64,000 bases of DNA from Aurantiacibacter gangjinensis (GCF_001886695.1 NZ_CP018097.1:2003001-2067000), one strand, 5' to 3'. Numbered from the stretch's first letter, positions 47,948 to 58,817 are shown. Numbers and translations are program-made. The notes: a model not told the origin generated them from the sequence alone.

Positions 47948-48564
47948 AGCTCGATCCCCTCACCCACGGTTGGCCGCTTCATCTCGGTCGCATCTTCGGG
48001 GCGCCGTGCATTCTGCTTGCCGATATCCTGGTGTCCGCGGGTCGAGCGGCTTTCTCTGTGAGTCAGGACGATCGCCCCGACCATGGCGACCAGCAGGATG
48101 ATGCCCGCCACTTCGAACAGGAAAAGATATTTGCCGTAGAGCAGCGCGCCGATCGCCTCGATATTGCTCTTGCCCGTCACGACGGCGGGCGTGTCACCCA
48201 GCGGCGTTCCGAGGTCGAGCGCTCCGGCACGATAGGCGCCGATGCCCAGCACCAGCTCAGCCAGCAGCACGACGGCGATGGCGAGGCCAAGCGGCGCATT
48301 CTTCATGAAGCCTGCGCGCAATTCGGCAAAATCGATGTTCAGCATCATCACGACGAACAGGAACAGCACCGCGACCGCGCCGACATAAACCACCACCAGC
48401 AGCATGGCGAGGAACTCCGCCCCCACCAGCACCATCAGGCCCGCCGCATTGAAGAACGCCAGGATCAGCCAGAGCACCGAATGCACCGGGTTGCGCGCGA
48501 AGATCGTGAACGCGCCGGCAGCCAACATCAGCGCCGCAAAAAGATAGAATGCGAAGACTTGCAT
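47944..48564 (-). CDS. nuoJ: NADH-quinone oxidoreductase subunit J
   Basis: A 206-residue subunit with five membrane helices; [20 protein letters not shown] and [20 protein letters not shown] (the pi-bulge helix TM3 region) are diagnostic. The C-terminal 35 residues are hydrophilic and basic. It follows nuoI by an 18-base gap. Confidence 0.95.
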   Translation of the reverse strand: MQVFAFYLFAALMLAAGAFTIFARNPVHSVLWLILAFFNAAGLMVLVGAEFLAMLLVVVYVGAVAVLFLFVVMMLNIDFAELRAGFMKNAPLGLAIAVVLLAELVLGIGAYRAGALDLGTPLGDTPAVVTGKSNIEAIGALLYGKYLFLFEVAGIILLVAMVGAIVLTHRESRSTRGHQDIGKQNARRPEDATEMKRPTVGEGIEL

Positions 48565-48582
48565 GGTAAACTCGCGCGGCCC

Positions 48583-49068
48583 CTATCGGTATGGCGCGTC
48601 GGCTTCAAGGTTCGCGGCGATAGCGCGCTCCCACTTGTCCCCGTTCGCCAGCAATTTCGCCTTGTCGTAGAGCAATTCTTCGCGCGTTTCGGTCGCGTAT
48701 TCGAAGTTCGGCCCCTCCACCACGGCATCCACCGGACATGCTTCCTGGCAAAAACCGCAATAGATGCACTTGGTCATGTCGATGTCGTAACGCGTGGTAC
48801 GGCGGCTGCCATCCTCGCGCGGCTCACTCTCGATGGTGATCGCCTGCGCCGGGCACACGGCCTCGCACAGCTTGCAGGCAATGCAGCGCTCTTCCCCGTT
48901 GGGATAGCGGCGCAGTGCATGCTCGCCCCGAAAACGCGGGCTGATCGGGTTCTTTTCGTAAGGATAGTTGATCGTCACCTTGGGCTTGAAGAAATACTTC
49001 AGCGTGAGAGCATGCGCCTTCACGAATTCCCACAGGGTAAAGGATTTTATCAGATGGGCGACGGTCAT
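48583..49068 (-). CDS. nuoI: NADH-quinone oxidoreductase subunit I
   Basis: A 161-residue ferredoxin-like subunit with two [4Fe-4S] motifs, [16 protein letters not shown] and [16 protein letters not shown], carrying clusters N6a and N6b. The N-terminal amphipathic helices contact the membrane arm. The start overlaps the nuoH stop (ATGA). Confidence 0.97.
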   Translation of the reverse strand: MTVAHLIKSFTLWEFVKAHALTLKYFFKPKVTINYPYEKNPISPRFRGEHALRRYPNGEERCIACKLCEAVCPAQAITIESEPREDGSRRTTRYDIDMTKCIYCGFCQEACPVDAVVEGPNFEYATETREELLYDKAKLLANGDKWERAIAANLEADAPYR

Positions 49069-50123
49069 GCCGCACCTCCATATCGGGTAAACATGAGCCA
49101 GCCACTGGTGAGGACAACGAAGATCAGACTCATCGGCAGGAAGACTTTCCAGCCGAGGCGCATCAGCTGGTCATAGCGGTAGCGCGGCACGGTCGCCATC
49201 ACCCAGCTGAACATGAAGAAGAAGAAGAACGTCTTCAGCAGGAACCACACGATGCCGGGGATGTCGAACCACGGGATCAGGTCGATGTTCAGAGGCGGCA
49301 GCCAGCCACCGAAGAACAGCAGCGTGTTGAGGCTGCACATCAGCAGGATGTTGGCATATTCGCCCAGCCAGAAGAGCGCGAAGCTCATGGAGCTGTATTC
49401 GGTCTGGTAACCGGCCACCAGCTCGCTTTCCGCCTCGGTCAGGTCGAAAGGCACGCGCTGCGTTTCTGCCAGCGAGCTGATGAAGAACACCACCCACATC
49501 GGGAACAGCAGCAGGTTGAACCAATAGCCGTTCACAATGCCGAAGCCGTGCCCGCGCTGGCCTTCCACGATGTCAGACAGGTTGAACGTGCCGGCATACA
49601 GCACGACGCAGACGAGTATGAAGCCGATAGAGACTTCGTAGGAAATCATCTGCGCGGCAGCACGCATCGCGGAGAAGAACGGATATTTCGAGTTGGACGC
49701 CCAGCCCGACATCGTCACGCCGTAAACACTGAGCGAACTGATCGCGAGGATGTAGAGCAGGCCGACATTGATGTCCGCCAGCACCACGCCCGCGTCGAAG
49801 GGGATCACGGCCCATGCGAGCAGTGCCACGGTAAACGTAATGATCGGCGCGAGCAGGAAGATGCCCTTGTTCGCGCCCGAAGGAATGATCGTTTCCTGCA
49901 GGAAGACCTTGAGGCCGTCTGCGAAGGACTGGAGCAGGCCGAACGGTCCGACCACGTTGGGGCCACGTCGCAGGTTGATGGCGGCCCACACCTTGCGATC
50001 GACGTAAATGATCATGGCGACCGCCAGCATCAGCGGAAGCGCGATCAGCAGGATTCCGGAAATGGCCGCGACGAAGGCCGCCCAGCCAGCGTCCATGCCG
50101 AGATCGATGAAGAACTGGGTCAC
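49065..50123 (-). CDS. nuoH: NADH-quinone oxidoreductase subunit H
   Basis: A 352-residue membrane subunit with eight helices that forms the quinone chamber. [40 protein letters not shown] and [20 protein letters not shown] (the glutamate-rich quinone loop) are present. The start is GTG 50123, overlapping the nuoG stop (GTGA). Confidence 0.97.
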   Translation of the reverse strand: MTQFFIDLGMDAGWAAFVAAISGILLIALPLMLAVAMIIYVDRKVWAAINLRRGPNVVGPFGLLQSFADGLKVFLQETIIPSGANKGIFLLAPIITFTVALLAWAVIPFDAGVVLADINVGLLYILAISSLSVYGVTMSGWASNSKYPFFSAMRAAAQMISYEVSIGFILVCVVLYAGTFNLSDIVEGQRGHGFGIVNGYWFNLLLFPMWVVFFISSLAETQRVPFDLTEAESELVAGYQTEYSSMSFALFWLGEYANILLMCSLNTLLFFGGWLPPLNIDLIPWFDIPGIVWFLLKTFFFFFMFSWVMATVPRYRYDQLMRLGWKVFLPMSLIFVVLTSGWLMFTRYGGAA

Positions 50124-52114
50124 TCCGCAGCCTCCTTCATCTCATGCCCATGCGTCAGTTCGTCCGAGCATTGCTGCATCACGACGCTGGCGCGTGCTAT
50201 GGCGTTGGTGAGGTAGAAATCCTTGATCGGATAGCTGATCTCACCCGAGGCACCGGCATTGGCAGGAGCAGCAGGCAGCGTGCCAAGATCGGCCAGGCCT
50301 TCCTGGGCGAGTGCTGGCACATCGGCGATCATCGCGGCACGCAATTCGGCAAAGCTGTCGAAGCCGACATTGACGCCCAGCGCATCGGCCAGCGCGCGCA
50401 GTATGGTCCAGTCCTCGCGCGCATCACCCGGTGCGAAAATCGCCTTGTCGGCCATCTGCACGCGGCCTTCGGTATTGACGTAGGTACCAGCCTTTTCGGT
50501 GTAGGCGGCGGCAGGCAGGATGATGTCCGCCGCATGCGCGCCCTTGTCGCCGTGATGGCCGATATAGACTTTCAGGCTGCCGTCGAAGCGGCTGAAATCC
50601 ACTTCGTCCGCCCCAAGCGCCAGCACGACAGCTGGTTTCGCCTCAGCGAGGTCGGCGATGCCGCCCTTGCTGGAGAAGCCGAGCATCACCGCGCCCATGC
50701 GAGCGGCCGCTGTGTGCAGCGCATTGAACTCGGCGCCGAGGCTGGAAGCAACAGCCAGAGCCTTGCCATGGGCGCCGGCAGCGAAACCACCAGCGCCCAA
50801 AATAACCGCCGAGCGATCGGCCGACTTGAAAGCGTCGGTCAAATGAGATGGCAGCTTGTCCAGCGCCGAAAGATCACTGCCAAGAAAACTCGCCGGATAG
50901 GTCGTTTCCCATTCGGGACCGACCACGAAGACCTTCGCACCGCGCTTCACCGCCTTGCGCAGGCGCACATTCACCAGCGGCGCTTCCATACGGATCTGGC
51001 TGCCGATGATGAGGATGGCTTGCGCTTCCTCGATCCCTGCAAAGGTCGAGTTGAAATTGACCGCCGCGAGATTGGATACGTCGTAATCCATGCCCGTCTG
51101 ACGGCTTTCCATCAGCGTGCTGCCGCTCGCCTTCAGCAGGGCCTTGGCGGCAAACATCGTCTCGCAATCGACCATGTCGCCCGCAATTGCGGCGATGCTC
51201 GATCCGTTGCCTTTCAGGGCCTTGGCGATTTTCTTGAAGGCATCGTCCCAGCCCGCTTCCTGCAGCTTGCCGGATTTGCGAATGAAAACCTTATCCAGAC
51301 GGCGGCGCATTAGGCCGTCGACCTGGTAGCGCGCCTTGTCCGAAATCCACTCCTCGTTCACATCGTCATTGTCGCGGGGCAGCACGCGCAGCACTTCGCG
51401 CCCGCGACTGTCGATGCGAATATTCGCGCCGACACCGTCGGACACATCGATGCCCAGCGTCTTCTTCAGCTCCCACGGGCGGCTTTCATAGGCATACGGC
51501 CCACTGGTGAGCGCACCGACCGGGCAAAGGTCGATCACATTGGCCGACAGCTCATGCTTCGCCGCCTGCTCAAGATAGGTGGTGATCTGCATGTCCTCGC
51601 CGCGATAGAGCGCGCCGATCTCGTCCACGCCCGCCACTTCTTCCGAGAAGCGGACGCAGCGCGTGCAGTGGATGCAGCGGGTCATGATCGTCTTGATCAG
51701 CGGGCCCATGTTCTTGGAGGTAACGGCGCGCTTGTTCTCGTGATAGCGCGTCGCGCCGCGGCCATACATCATGGCCTGGTCCTGGAGGTCGCACTCGCCG
51801 CCCTGGTCGCAGATAGGGCAATCGAGCGGGTGATTGATGAGAAGAAACTCCATCACGCCTTCGCGCGCGGCCTTCACCATCTTGGAATCGGTGCGGATTT
51901 CCTGCCCCTCGGTCGCGGGCAGCGCACAGCTGGCCTGTGGCTTGGGCGGTCCGGGCTTCACCTCGACAAGGCACATGCGGCAATTGCCCGCGATGGACAG
52001 CCGCTCGTGATAGCAGAAGCGCGGAATTTCCTTCCCCGCCAGCTCGCACGCCTGGAGGACGGTCGCGCCGTCGGGGACGTCCAACTCGGTGCCGTCGACT
52101 GTGACTTTAGGCAT
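50120..52114 (-). CDS. nuoG: NADH-quinone oxidoreductase subunit G
   Basis: A 664-residue iron-sulfur subunit. The N-terminal 2Fe-2S ferredoxin domain has [15 protein letters not shown], then the His-Cys N5 motif, [18 protein letters not shown] and a further 4Fe-4S motif, followed by the molybdopterin-oxidoreductase-like domain. Its ATG lies 8 bases inside the end of the upstream secreted-protein gene, so that gene is part of the operon. Confidence 0.96.
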   Translation of the reverse strand: MPKVTVDGTELDVPDGATVLQACELAGKEIPRFCYHERLSIAGNCRMCLVEVKPGPPKPQASCALPATEGQEIRTDSKMVKAAREGVMEFLLINHPLDCPICDQGGECDLQDQAMMYGRGATRYHENKRAVTSKNMGPLIKTIMTRCIHCTRCVRFSEEVAGVDEIGALYRGEDMQITTYLEQAAKHELSANVIDLCPVGALTSGPYAYESRPWELKKTLGIDVSDGVGANIRIDSRGREVLRVLPRDNDDVNEEWISDKARYQVDGLMRRRLDKVFIRKSGKLQEAGWDDAFKKIAKALKGNGSSIAAIAGDMVDCETMFAAKALLKASGSTLMESRQTGMDYDVSNLAAVNFNSTFAGIEEAQAILIIGSQIRMEAPLVNVRLRKAVKRGAKVFVVGPEWETTYPASFLGSDLSALDKLPSHLTDAFKSADRSAVILGAGGFAAGAHGKALAVASSLGAEFNALHTAAARMGAVMLGFSSKGGIADLAEAKPAVVLALGADEVDFSRFDGSLKVYIGHHGDKGAHAADIILPAAAYTEKAGTYVNTEGRVQMADKAIFAPGDAREDWTILRALADALGVNVGFDSFAELRAAMIADVPALAQEGLADLGTLPAAPANAGASGEISYPIKDFYLTNAIARASVVMQQCSDELTHGHEMKEAAE

Positions 52115-52751
52115 CGTCGTTCTCGTTCATTTCTTCGGTCTGCGCTGCAAGCATGCGGTAGCTGGCCGTTGCCAGCATCGACCGCATCGCCAGCGGCGAG
52201 GCATTTATGGAGCTGCCGTCCTGCGTGCAGATGTCCAGCACGGGGTCGATCTGCGTGAATACAGCGGTTTCTGCGTCACTCGCAACGGGCGTGGCAAACA
52301 GGTCGGCGACAAGGTTCGGCGCGCCGCGCGCGACGCAATTGGCCACCTGATCGGTGTAGGAATACGTTTCTGCGGGCGTACCGATGGCAGCCATGGAGAG
52401 GCGCATCACCAGCGGCTCCCCATCGCCGGCTTCCAGCATCCGCTCGGCAAGGCCACCTGCAAAAGGCAGGCCGCCCAACTCGATACGCCGGTAACGACGC
52501 GGCATGGCGTTGAAACATTCGCTGCTGACGCGGCGATCGGCGAGATCGTCAATCAGGCGGCGATACTCGTTGCTGCGATAATCGAGCACGAGAAGGTCGT
52601 GAACCTCATCCGCATTTTCGTCGGCAATGCATTGAGTCCACGCGGCGACAGCTTCTCGCTGCTGCGTAACGCTGACGGATTGCGCCGCTGCGGGGATGCT
52701 TGCGACCAGAGCGGCTGCCATAATGGCTTTTGCTGAGAGCTTGAGCATCAT
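52107..52751 (-). CDS. Secreted protein of unknown function inside the nuo operon (between nuoF and nuoG)
   Basis: A 214-residue protein with a clear Sec signal peptide ([20 protein letters not shown], cleavage after AAA near 23). The mature part has four cysteines (WTQCIAD, SSECFNA, VANCVAR, LDICTQD), enough for two disulfides in the periplasm, and is otherwise mixed helical. It is not a complex I subunit. The ATGATG start overlaps the nuoF stop and the end overlaps nuoG by 8 bases, so it is fully embedded in the operon. I recognise no domain. Confidence 0.75.
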   Translation of the reverse strand: MMLKLSAKAIMAAALVASIPAAAQSVSVTQQREAVAAWTQCIADENADEVHDLLVLDYRSNEYRRLIDDLADRRVSSECFNAMPRRYRRIELGGLPFAGGLAERMLEAGDGEPLVMRLSMAAIGTPAETYSYTDQVANCVARGAPNLVADLFATPVASDAETAVFTQIDPVLDICTQDGSSINASPLAMRSMLATASYRMLAAQTEEMNENDDA

Positions 52752-54040
52752 TCCGCGGCCTCCTGCATCGCATTCTCGCGGTCGGCGATGCGGCGTTCCA
52801 GTTCGGGGCGGAAGTGCTTGAGCAAGCCCTGGATCGGCCATGCGGCGGCATCGCCCAACGCGCAGATCGTGTGGCCTTCCACCTGCTTGGTGACTTCGTA
52901 CAGCATGTCGATTTCCTGCGGGCTGCTCTCGCCCACACGAAGACGTTCCATCACGCGCCACATCCAGCCCGTGCCCTCACGGCAGGGCGTACACTGGCCA
53001 CAGCTTTCATGCTTGTAGAAATAGCTGATGCGGCTGATGGCGCGCACGATATCGGTGCTCTTGTCCATCACGATGATGGCAGCCGTGCCAAGGCCCGAGC
53101 CGAGCTCTTTCAGCCCGTCGAAATCCATCGGCGCATCCATGATTTCGGCAGCAGGGACCAGTGGCACGGAGGATCCGCCGGGGATCACCGCCAGCAGATT
53201 GTCCCACCCGCCAGTGATGCCGCCTGCATGCTTCTCGATCAGCTCGCGGAAGGGGATGCTCATCGCCTCCTCCACCACGCAGGGCTTTTCGACGTGCCCG
53301 CTGATCTGGAAAAGCTTGGTACCGTGATTGTTCTCGCGCCCGAAGCTGGCGAACCAGCTGCCGCCGCGCCGCAGGATTGTCGGCACGACCGCAATGCTCT
53401 CGACGTTATTGACCGTTGTCGGACATCCATAAAGGCCGGCGCCTGCCGGGAATGGTGGCTTCAGCCGCGGCTGGCCCTTCTTGCCTTCGAGGCTCTCGAT
53501 CATCGCGGTTTCTTCACCGCAGATATAGGCGCCCGCGCCGCGGTGCATGAAGACATCGAAATCGTAGCCCGAACCGCTGGCATTCTTGCCGATCAGGCCT
53601 GCATCATATGCTTCGTCAATCGCGGCCTGCAGCGTCTGCGCCTCACGAATATATTCGCCGCGAATATAGATATAGGCGGCACGCGCGCGCATGGCGAAGC
53701 CGGCGACCAGCGCGCCTTCGATCAGCTTGTGCGGATCGTGGCGGATGATCTCGCGGTCCTTGCACGAACCGGGCTCGGATTCGTCGGCATTGATGACGAG
53801 GAAGGACGGTCGACCGTCCTTGCTTTCCTTTGGCATGAAGCTCCATTTCATGCCGGTCGGAAAGCCTGCCCCGCCCCGCCCGCGCAGGCCCGAAGCCTTG
53901 ATCTCTTCGATGATATTGTCTTCACCGCGCGCGATCAGCGACTTGGTATCGTCCCAATCGCCGCGCTTTTGCGCAGCGTCGAGATTCCACGGCTGGAAAC
54001 CGTAGACATTGGTGAAGATGCGATCCTTGTCAGCGAGCAT
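52748..54040 (-). CDS. nuoF: NADH-quinone oxidoreductase subunit F
   Basis: A 430-residue NADH- and FMN-binding subunit. [20 protein letters not shown] is the FMN/NADH loop, [20 protein letters not shown] a second NADH contact and [20 protein letters not shown] the [4Fe-4S] N3 motif. Start ATG 54040 is used; the longer frame to 54190 belongs to the small gene upstream. It oxidises NADH at the tip of the peripheral arm. Confidence 0.97.
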   Translation of the reverse strand: MLADKDRIFTNVYGFQPWNLDAAQKRGDWDDTKSLIARGEDNIIEEIKASGLRGRGGAGFPTGMKWSFMPKESKDGRPSFLVINADESEPGSCKDREIIRHDPHKLIEGALVAGFAMRARAAYIYIRGEYIREAQTLQAAIDEAYDAGLIGKNASGSGYDFDVFMHRGAGAYICGEETAMIESLEGKKGQPRLKPPFPAGAGLYGCPTTVNNVESIAVVPTILRRGGSWFASFGRENNHGTKLFQISGHVEKPCVVEEAMSIPFRELIEKHAGGITGGWDNLLAVIPGGSSVPLVPAAEIMDAPMDFDGLKELGSGLGTAAIIVMDKSTDIVRAISRISYFYKHESCGQCTPCREGTGWMWRVMERLRVGESSPQEIDMLYEVTKQVEGHTICALGDAAAWPIQGLLKHFRPELERRIADRENAMQEAAE

Positions 54041-54042
54041 GG

Positions 54043-54213
54043 TCAGTCTTTCTTCGTCCCGCTTTTCGCGGTGCGGTTCGCCAGGAAAATGGTGAGGAGC
54101 CCGATGGCAATGGCGACAAAGCCTTCGCGCAGGTCGCGAGCGAAGACCAGATACAGGCCAAGCGTCACGGCAATGACGCCGAGCATCCACGCGATCTTGT
54201 GCAGCATGCTCAT
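54043..54213 (-). CDS. Small membrane protein (56 aa) between nuoE and nuoF
   Basis: The peptide opens [20 protein letters not shown] and continues with two hydrophobic stretches (about 8-24 and 30-46) separated by RDLRE, ending in a basic tail ([11 protein letters not shown]). ATG 54213 overlaps the stop of the preceding small gene (ATGA), and its own stop is 2 bases from the nuoF ATG. The tight spacing and membrane-protein composition argue that it is real. It has no recognised family; an accessory or assembly role for complex I is possible. Confidence 0.65.
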   Translation of the reverse strand: MSMLHKIAWMLGVIAVTLGLYLVFARDLREGFVAIAIGLLTIFLANRTAKSGTKKD

Positions 54214-54353
54214 ACGCCTACTCCGAAAACCCAGATGGCAGCCGCCGCCAGGATGACGACGAGGGCCACCGTTTTAACGATGCCTTTCAGCACCTTCCAG
54301 GCGATCGCAATCAACACGACCGCGACCAGCAGCGGGATGATCTGTTCGCTCAC
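54210..54353 (-). CDS. Small membrane protein (47 aa) between nuoE and nuoF
   Basis: The peptide is [20 protein letters not shown] followed by [20 protein letters not shown] and WVFGVGV: two short hydrophobic helices around a KVLKGIVK turn. It starts at GTG 54353, overlapping the nuoE stop (GTGA), and its stop overlaps the next small gene (ATGA). Such overlaps at both ends are hard to explain by chance. Function is unknown. Confidence 0.62.
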   Translation of the reverse strand: MSEQIIPLLVAVVLIAIAWKVLKGIVKTVALVVILAAAAIWVFGVGV

Positions 54354-55018
54354 CACTCGCTCCGGTAATCGTGATTGGCGTCGACCATTTCCTTGAGCGT
54401 GGTCGGTCCGCCCGAAGGCTCGGACGTATGCCGACCCGGCTGCTGCGTACCTGCCTTCGGATTTTCACCAGCTTCGAGGGCGTCCAGCACGGCGGTGAAA
54501 CGTTCGGCGGTCAGGTCTTCATAATTGTCGTCGTTGATCTGCACCATGGGCGCCGTGGCGCAGCTGCCCATGCATTCGACCTCGGTCAGCGTCCACAGGC
54601 CGTTGTCGGAGACCTGCCCCTTTTTCATGCCGCGCTTGGCGCAGACATCTAGGATATCGTCCGACCCGCGCAGCATGCACGGCGTGGTGCCGCACACCTG
54701 CACGTGGAATTTGCCGACTGGCACGAGATTGTACATGAAATAGAACGTAGCGACCTCGACCACGCGGATGATCGGCATGTCGAGATAGGCGGCGACATAT
54801 TCCATCACCGGCAGCGGCAGCCAGCCCTGCGTGTTAGTTTCCTCGCCCACCTGGCGCTGCGCCAGATCGAGCAGCGGCATCACCGCGCTGCGCTGGCGGC
54901 CTTCGGGATATTTGGCGATATGCTTGTCCGCCGCCGCCTTGTTGGCATCGGTGAACGCCCATCCCTCATATTGCGCGCGCAGTTCGGGCGTGTCGGGGGC
55001 GAGATGTCTAGCGGCCAC
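54350..55018 (-). CDS. nuoE: NADH-quinone oxidoreductase subunit E
   Basis: A 222-residue thioredoxin-fold subunit with the [2Fe-2S] N1a ligands in VCGTTPCMLRGSDDILD and VECMGSCATAPMVQINDDNY. The C-terminal 40 residues form a hydrophilic extension common in alphaproteobacteria. Start GTG 55018 with GGAGG 7 bases upstream gives MAARHLAPDTPELRAQYEGW; the frame is open to 55051. It overlaps the preceding small gene by 11 bases. Confidence 0.95.
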   Translation of the reverse strand: MAARHLAPDTPELRAQYEGWAFTDANKAAADKHIAKYPEGRQRSAVMPLLDLAQRQVGEETNTQGWLPLPVMEYVAAYLDMPIIRVVEVATFYFMYNLVPVGKFHVQVCGTTPCMLRGSDDILDVCAKRGMKKGQVSDNGLWTLTEVECMGSCATAPMVQINDDNYEDLTAERFTAVLDALEAGENPKAGTQQPGRHTSEPSGGPTTLKEMVDANHDYRSEW

Positions 55019-55193
55019 GAATGAGCCTCCGTTCGATATAGCGGCCCACATACAGGCCGATCACCGCCGCAAAGGCGGTGGATAGAATTTCCTTGAGCGC
55101 CGCCTCACCGTGGAAAGCGGCGAGATAGGCGGCAACCGCCGATGCGAAGGCGGCGAAAGCGGCGACGAGGATGAAGAATTCGCGAAGGATCAC
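55008..55193 (-). CDS. Small membrane protein (61 aa) between nuoD and nuoE
   Basis: The peptide opens MILREFFILVAAFAAFASAV and has a second hydrophobic helix (about 37-50) before the basic tail RYIERRLIRGR. Start GTG 55193 has the excellent Shine-Dalgarno AAAGGAGG 6 bases upstream, and its stop lies within the nuoE start region. The frame upstream runs through the palindromic repeat at 55210-55290 and is not used. It is part of the nuo operon; function is unknown. Confidence 0.68.
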   Translation of the reverse strand: MILREFFILVAAFAAFASAVAAYLAAFHGEAALKEILSTAFAAVIGLYVGRYIERRLIRGR

Positions 55194-55209
55194 AATGTGC
55201 CTCCTTTCG

Positions 55210-55290
55210 TCGTCATTGCGAGCGTAGCGAAGCAATCCATGGTGCAGTTCCATGGATTGCCGCGTAGCCTGCGGCTACTCGCAATGACGA
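55210..55290. repeat. Palindromic dispersed-type repeat inside the nuo operon
   Basis: TCGTCATTGCGAG (55210-55222) is inverted at 55278-55290 (CTCGCAATGACGA). Inside, CAATCCATGG pairs with CCATGGATTG, giving a long hairpin around GTGCAGTT. The core CGTCATTGCGAGCGTAGCGA is a motif I recognise as repeated in many bacterial genomes. It lies between the nuoD stop (55303) and the Shine-Dalgarno of the 61-aa gene. Confidence 0.8.
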
Positions 55291-55302
55291 TGCCGAGCTT
55301 GC

Positions 55303-56517
55303 TCACCGATCACACTCCCCGAACACCACGTCGATCGCTCCGAGGATTGCGGTTGCGTCGGGCAGCATGTGGCCCTTGGACATAAAGTCCATCGCCTGCA
55401 GGTGCGAAAACGCGGTCGGGCGGATCTTGCAGCGGTAAGGCTTGTTCGTGCCGTCTGCCACCAAATACACGCCGAACTCGCCCTTGGGGCTTTCGGTCGC
55501 GACATAGACTTCGCCCGCGGGCACGTGGAAGCCTTCGGTGTAGAGCTTGAAGTGATGGATCAGCGCTTCCATCGACTGCTTCATCTCGGCGCGCTTGGGC
55601 GGGGACACTTTCTTGTTGTCGCTCGCCACAGGGCCTTCGGGCATTTCGGCCAGGCACTGCTTGATGATCTTCGCGCTCTCGTAGACTTCCTTCACGCGGA
55701 CCATGAAGCGGTCGTAGCAATCGGAATTGGTGCCGACGGGAATGTCGAATTCCATCCGGTCATACACGTCGTAAGGCTGCGACTTGCGAAGATCCCACGG
55801 GATGCCGGCAGCGCGGATCATCGGGCCGGAGAAGCCCCACGCGATCGCATCTTCCTTGCTGACGACAGCGATATCGACATTGCGCTGCTTGAAGATGCGG
55901 TTGTCGGTAACAAGGCTCATGGCATCGCCGAAGAGTTCGGGCAGGCGATTGTCGCACCAGTCGCCGATATCGGCGAGCAGCTTCAATGGCACGTCCTGGT
56001 GCACGCCGCCGGGGCGGAACCATGCGGCATGCATGCGCGCGCCCGATGCCCGCTCGAAGAAATTCATGCAGTCTTCGCGCAGCTCGAACACCCAGAGGTT
56101 CGGCGTCATCGCACCCACATCCATCACATGCGCGCCGATATTGAGCATGTGGTTGCAGATGCGTGTCAGCTCGGCAAACAGCACGCGCAGATACTGCGCC
56201 CGCTCCGGCACTTCGACATTCAGCAGCTTCTCGATGCCGAGGACGTAGCTATATTCCTGCGCCAGCGGGCTGCAGTAATCGAGTCGATCGAAATAAGGCA
56301 GCGCCTGCAGGTAGGTCTTGTATTCGATCAGCTTTTCGGTGCCGCGATGCAGCAGGCCGACATGCGGGTCGATCCGTTCGATGATCTCGCCATCCAGCTC
56401 CATCACCATGCGCAGCACGCCGTGCGCCGCAGGGTGCTGGGGGCCGAAATTGATCGTGTAGTTGGTGATTTCCTCGCCTTCGGTGGTCGGCGATTCTTCC
56501 AGCATCATTCCGCTCAT
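55303..56517 (-). CDS. nuoD: NADH-quinone oxidoreductase subunit D
   Basis: A 404-residue 49-kDa-type subunit derived from [NiFe] hydrogenase. [20 protein letters not shown] carries the quinone-site His, followed by [20 protein letters not shown], and the C-terminus ends DVVFGECDR. The start overlaps the nuoC stop (ATGA). Confidence 0.97.
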   Translation of the reverse strand: MSGMMLEESPTTEGEEITNYTINFGPQHPAAHGVLRMVMELDGEIIERIDPHVGLLHRGTEKLIEYKTYLQALPYFDRLDYCSPLAQEYSYVLGIEKLLNVEVPERAQYLRVLFAELTRICNHMLNIGAHVMDVGAMTPNLWVFELREDCMNFFERASGARMHAAWFRPGGVHQDVPLKLLADIGDWCDNRLPELFGDAMSLVTDNRIFKQRNVDIAVVSKEDAIAWGFSGPMIRAAGIPWDLRKSQPYDVYDRMEFDIPVGTNSDCYDRFMVRVKEVYESAKIIKQCLAEMPEGPVASDNKKVSPPKRAEMKQSMEALIHHFKLYTEGFHVPAGEVYVATESPKGEFGVYLVADGTNKPYRCKIRPTAFSHLQAMDFMSKGHMLPDATAILGAIDVVFGECDR

Positions 56518-57362
56518 GGCTTGTCGTCCTTCGGCTGCGTTGCCGCCTTGGTGTCACGCACATCGCCCTTGCCAGGCGCGCGATCCGGCTGGTCCTCGGT
56601 AGCATCGGGAGCAGGTTCGTCGATGTCGGAATCCTTTTCGGCGGGCGCCGCTGCGCTGATCCTTTCGCTGGCCTTGGCATCGGCTTTCGCGCCCGCACCG
56701 GTGTCTTTCGGGCTCTCGGTAACCTTGGGATCGTCGATGGGCGGCATGGTCGCCTTTTCGTCGCCCGGCAGCTGGTAATCGGCACCCTCCCAAGGCGAGG
56801 TGAAATCGAACGTGCGGAAGTCCTGCGCCAACTGCACCGGCTCGTACACCACCCGCTTTTCCTCTTCGGAATAGCGCAGCTCGGTATAGCCCGTCAGCGG
56901 GAAGTCCTTGCGGAAGGGATGCCCTTCAAAGCCGTAATCGGTGAGGATCCGGCGCAGATCGGTATTGCCGTCGAATGTCACGCCGAACATGTCGAACACT
57001 TCGCGCTCCAGCCAGCCAGCAACCGGCCACAGCGTGGTGACGGTGGGCACAGGCGTGTTCTCGTCCGTCGACAGCTTCACCATGATCCGGTGGTTCTTGG
57101 AAAGGCTGAGGAGCATGTAGACAACCTCGAACCGCTCGGCGCGGCCCGGAAAGTCGACACCCGCAATCTCAACAAGCTGCTGGTAGGCGTGATCGTCCCG
57201 CAGGGTGCGCAGCACATCTTCGATGCTTTCGCGCTTTACGGTGAGAATGATCTCGCCATGCGCTTCATGGCTGTCGACGACGTGGGCGCCCAGCGCCGAG
57301 ACCAGCGTATCGCGCACGCCTTCGTTCGAGGCGATTTTGGGAGCGGAGTGGATGACGGCCAT
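56514..57362 (-). CDS. nuoC: NADH-quinone oxidoreductase subunit C, with long acidic C-terminal tail
   Basis: A 282-residue protein. The 30-kDa domain occupies about 1-205 and includes [40 protein letters not shown] and [20 protein letters not shown]. The last 75-80 residues are a disordered, charged Ala/Pro/Asp/Lys tail without homology to the core. Its start overlaps the stop of the upstream secreted-protein gene (TAATG). Confidence 0.95.
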   Translation of the reverse strand: MAVIHSAPKIASNEGVRDTLVSALGAHVVDSHEAHGEIILTVKRESIEDVLRTLRDDHAYQQLVEIAGVDFPGRAERFEVVYMLLSLSKNHRIMVKLSTDENTPVPTVTTLWPVAGWLEREVFDMFGVTFDGNTDLRRILTDYGFEGHPFRKDFPLTGYTELRYSEEEKRVVYEPVQLAQDFRTFDFTSPWEGADYQLPGDEKATMPPIDDPKVTESPKDTGAGAKADAKASERISAAAPAEKDSDIDEPAPDATEDQPDRAPGKGDVRDTKAATQPKDDKP

Positions 57363-57874
57363 TACTGGTTCACCTCCAGCGACTGCACGAAAGCAACGCC
57401 CCGCTCGCTAGTGGACGACAGCTCACGCCCCGAGGCAGCCGGGTTCGACATCACGATGGCATAAGCCACACGGTCGGGCGCGATCTGGATTGCGCGCATG
57501 CGTCCATTCACGCCGTCATCACCCATATAGGCCGTTACGGTCCGACGACCCTCGACCTCCGTTTCCTCGACAAAACCCGTATCATGCGACGTCGAAACGT
57601 CTTCCACCAGCGCATCGAAGTTGGAAGTGAAGGGGTTGTGCGTCGCGGCTTCCGGTCCTGTCGACACGATCACGATGAAAGCGGCATTCTCTTCCATGCA
57701 GAGCCAGCCTTCGAGAAAGGCTGTGTTGTTGGTCGCGTCGGTCGGCTCTTCGCACGGCATGATGGCGGAGATCACGCCGTCCTCTGTTACCGTGGGCGTT
57801 TGGGCTTGCGCTGCCGCAGGTGCAGCCACCGCGAGGAGCGAGATTGCCGTGATCGTTGGTAGAACAGCCTTCAT
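57362..57874 (-). CDS. Secreted protein of unknown function inside the nuo operon (between nuoB and nuoC)
   Basis: A 170-residue protein with a Sec signal peptide ([20 protein letters not shown], cleavage near AQA at 25). The mature part has two cysteines (IMPCEEP and GWLCMEE), likely a disulfide, and is otherwise acidic. The start ATG 57874 overlaps the nuoB stop (ATGA) and its stop overlaps the nuoC start (TAATG), so it is translated inside the operon. It is distinct in sequence from the other embedded secreted protein. No family is recognised. Confidence 0.75.
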   Translation of the reverse strand: MKAVLPTITAISLLAVAAPAAAQAQTPTVTEDGVISAIMPCEEPTDATNNTAFLEGWLCMEENAAFIVIVSTGPEAATHNPFTSNFDALVEDVSTSHDTGFVEETEVEGRRTVTAYMGDDGVNGRMRAIQIAPDRVAYAIVMSNPAASGRELSSTSERGVAFVQSLEVNQ

Positions 57875-58446
57875 CGCTCGATCGTCCCGCTGCGGCGGAT
57901 TTTGCGTTGAAGCTGCATCACGCCATAGAGCAGCGCCTCCGCTGTCGGAGGGCAACCGGGGATATAGATGTCGACAGGCACGATCCGGTCGCAGCCGCGC
58001 ACCACGGAATAGCTATAGTGGTAATAGCCGCCGCCATTGGCGCAGCTGCCCATCGAAATCACATATTTCGGATCGGACATCTGATCGTAAACGCGGCGCA
58101 GCGCGGGGGCCATCTTGTTGCACAGCGTGCCGGCCACGATCATCACGTCGGACTGGCGCGGGCTGGCGCGCGGGGCGACGCCGAAGCGCTCCATGTCGTA
58201 GCGCGGCATGTTCACGTGGATCATCTCCACCGCGCAGCAGGCAAGGCCGAAGGTCATCCACCAAAGCGAGCCGGTGCGCGCCCACTGGAACAGGTCTTCG
58301 GTGCTGGTGACGAGGAAACCCTTGTCGTTCACCTCTGTCTGCAACGAATTAAAATAGTCCTCGTCGGGCTGGCGCACGTCGCCGCCCTTGGCCGCCGGAG
58401 CGTCCGCAAAAGGAGGATAGATGGCTTGGTCGTTTACGGCGCTCAT
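57871..58446 (-). CDS. nuoB: NADH-quinone oxidoreductase subunit B
   Basis: A 191-residue subunit carrying [4Fe-4S] cluster N2, with tandem cysteines in [20 protein letters not shown] plus [20 protein letters not shown] and [20 protein letters not shown]. The start ATG 58446 overlaps the nuoA stop (ATGA). Residues 1-45 are an N-terminal extension relative to E. coli. Confidence 0.97.
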   Translation of the reverse strand: MSAVNDQAIYPPFADAPAAKGGDVRQPDEDYFNSLQTEVNDKGFLVTSTEDLFQWARTGSLWWMTFGLACCAVEMIHVNMPRYDMERFGVAPRASPRQSDVMIVAGTLCNKMAPALRRVYDQMSDPKYVISMGSCANGGGYYHYSYSVVRGCDRIVPVDIYIPGCPPTAEALLYGVMQLQRKIRRSGTIER

Positions 58447-58817
58447 TCCCAGTCCAGAGCTCCCTTCTTCCATTCGTAAGCAAGGCCGATGGCAAGAATG
58501 CCGAGGAACACCATCATGCCGCCCCAGCCGACCCAGCCCGTGACATCCAGGCTCACCGCCCAGGGGAACAGAAAAGCGGCCTCGAGGTCGAAGATGATGA
58601 AGCTGATGGCGACGAGATAAAAGCGCACATCGAACTGATGGCGAGCATCCTCGAAAGCGGGGAAGCCGCATTCATATTCGGTGAGCTTTTCAGCCTGTGG
58701 GTTGTGCGCTCCCGTAAGGCGCGAAACGCCCATCGGCAGGAAGACAAATGCCGCCGACAGTCCCGCCGCGATGGCGATGAACAGCAGGATCGGCATGTAT
58801 TCGGTAAGATCGACCAC
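58443..58817 (-). CDS. nuoA: NADH-quinone oxidoreductase subunit A
   Basis: A 124-residue subunit with three membrane helices and the conserved [20 protein letters not shown] followed by [20 protein letters not shown]. The start is GTG 58817 with no strong Shine-Dalgarno. It opens the complex I operon, which continues in order to nuoN and on into birA-coaX-rnj. The 77 bases upstream to the lipoprotein gene may contain the nuo promoter. Confidence 0.96.
   Translation of the reverse strand: MVDLTEYMPILLFIAIAAGLSAAFVFLPMGVSRLTGAHNPQAEKLTEYECGFPAFEDARHQFDVRFYLVAISFIIFDLEAAFLFPWAVSLDVTGWVGWGGMMVFLGILAIGLAYEWKKGALDWE

Noticed and set aside
46439-48061. 540-codon plus-strand open frame
   Set aside because: Antisense to nuoL, nuoK and nuoJ; its His/Arg/Gln-rich composition is that of a reverse-frame shadow.
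52814-54256. 480-codon plus-strand open frame
   Set aside because: Antisense to nuoF and its small upstream gene; no domain or start context.
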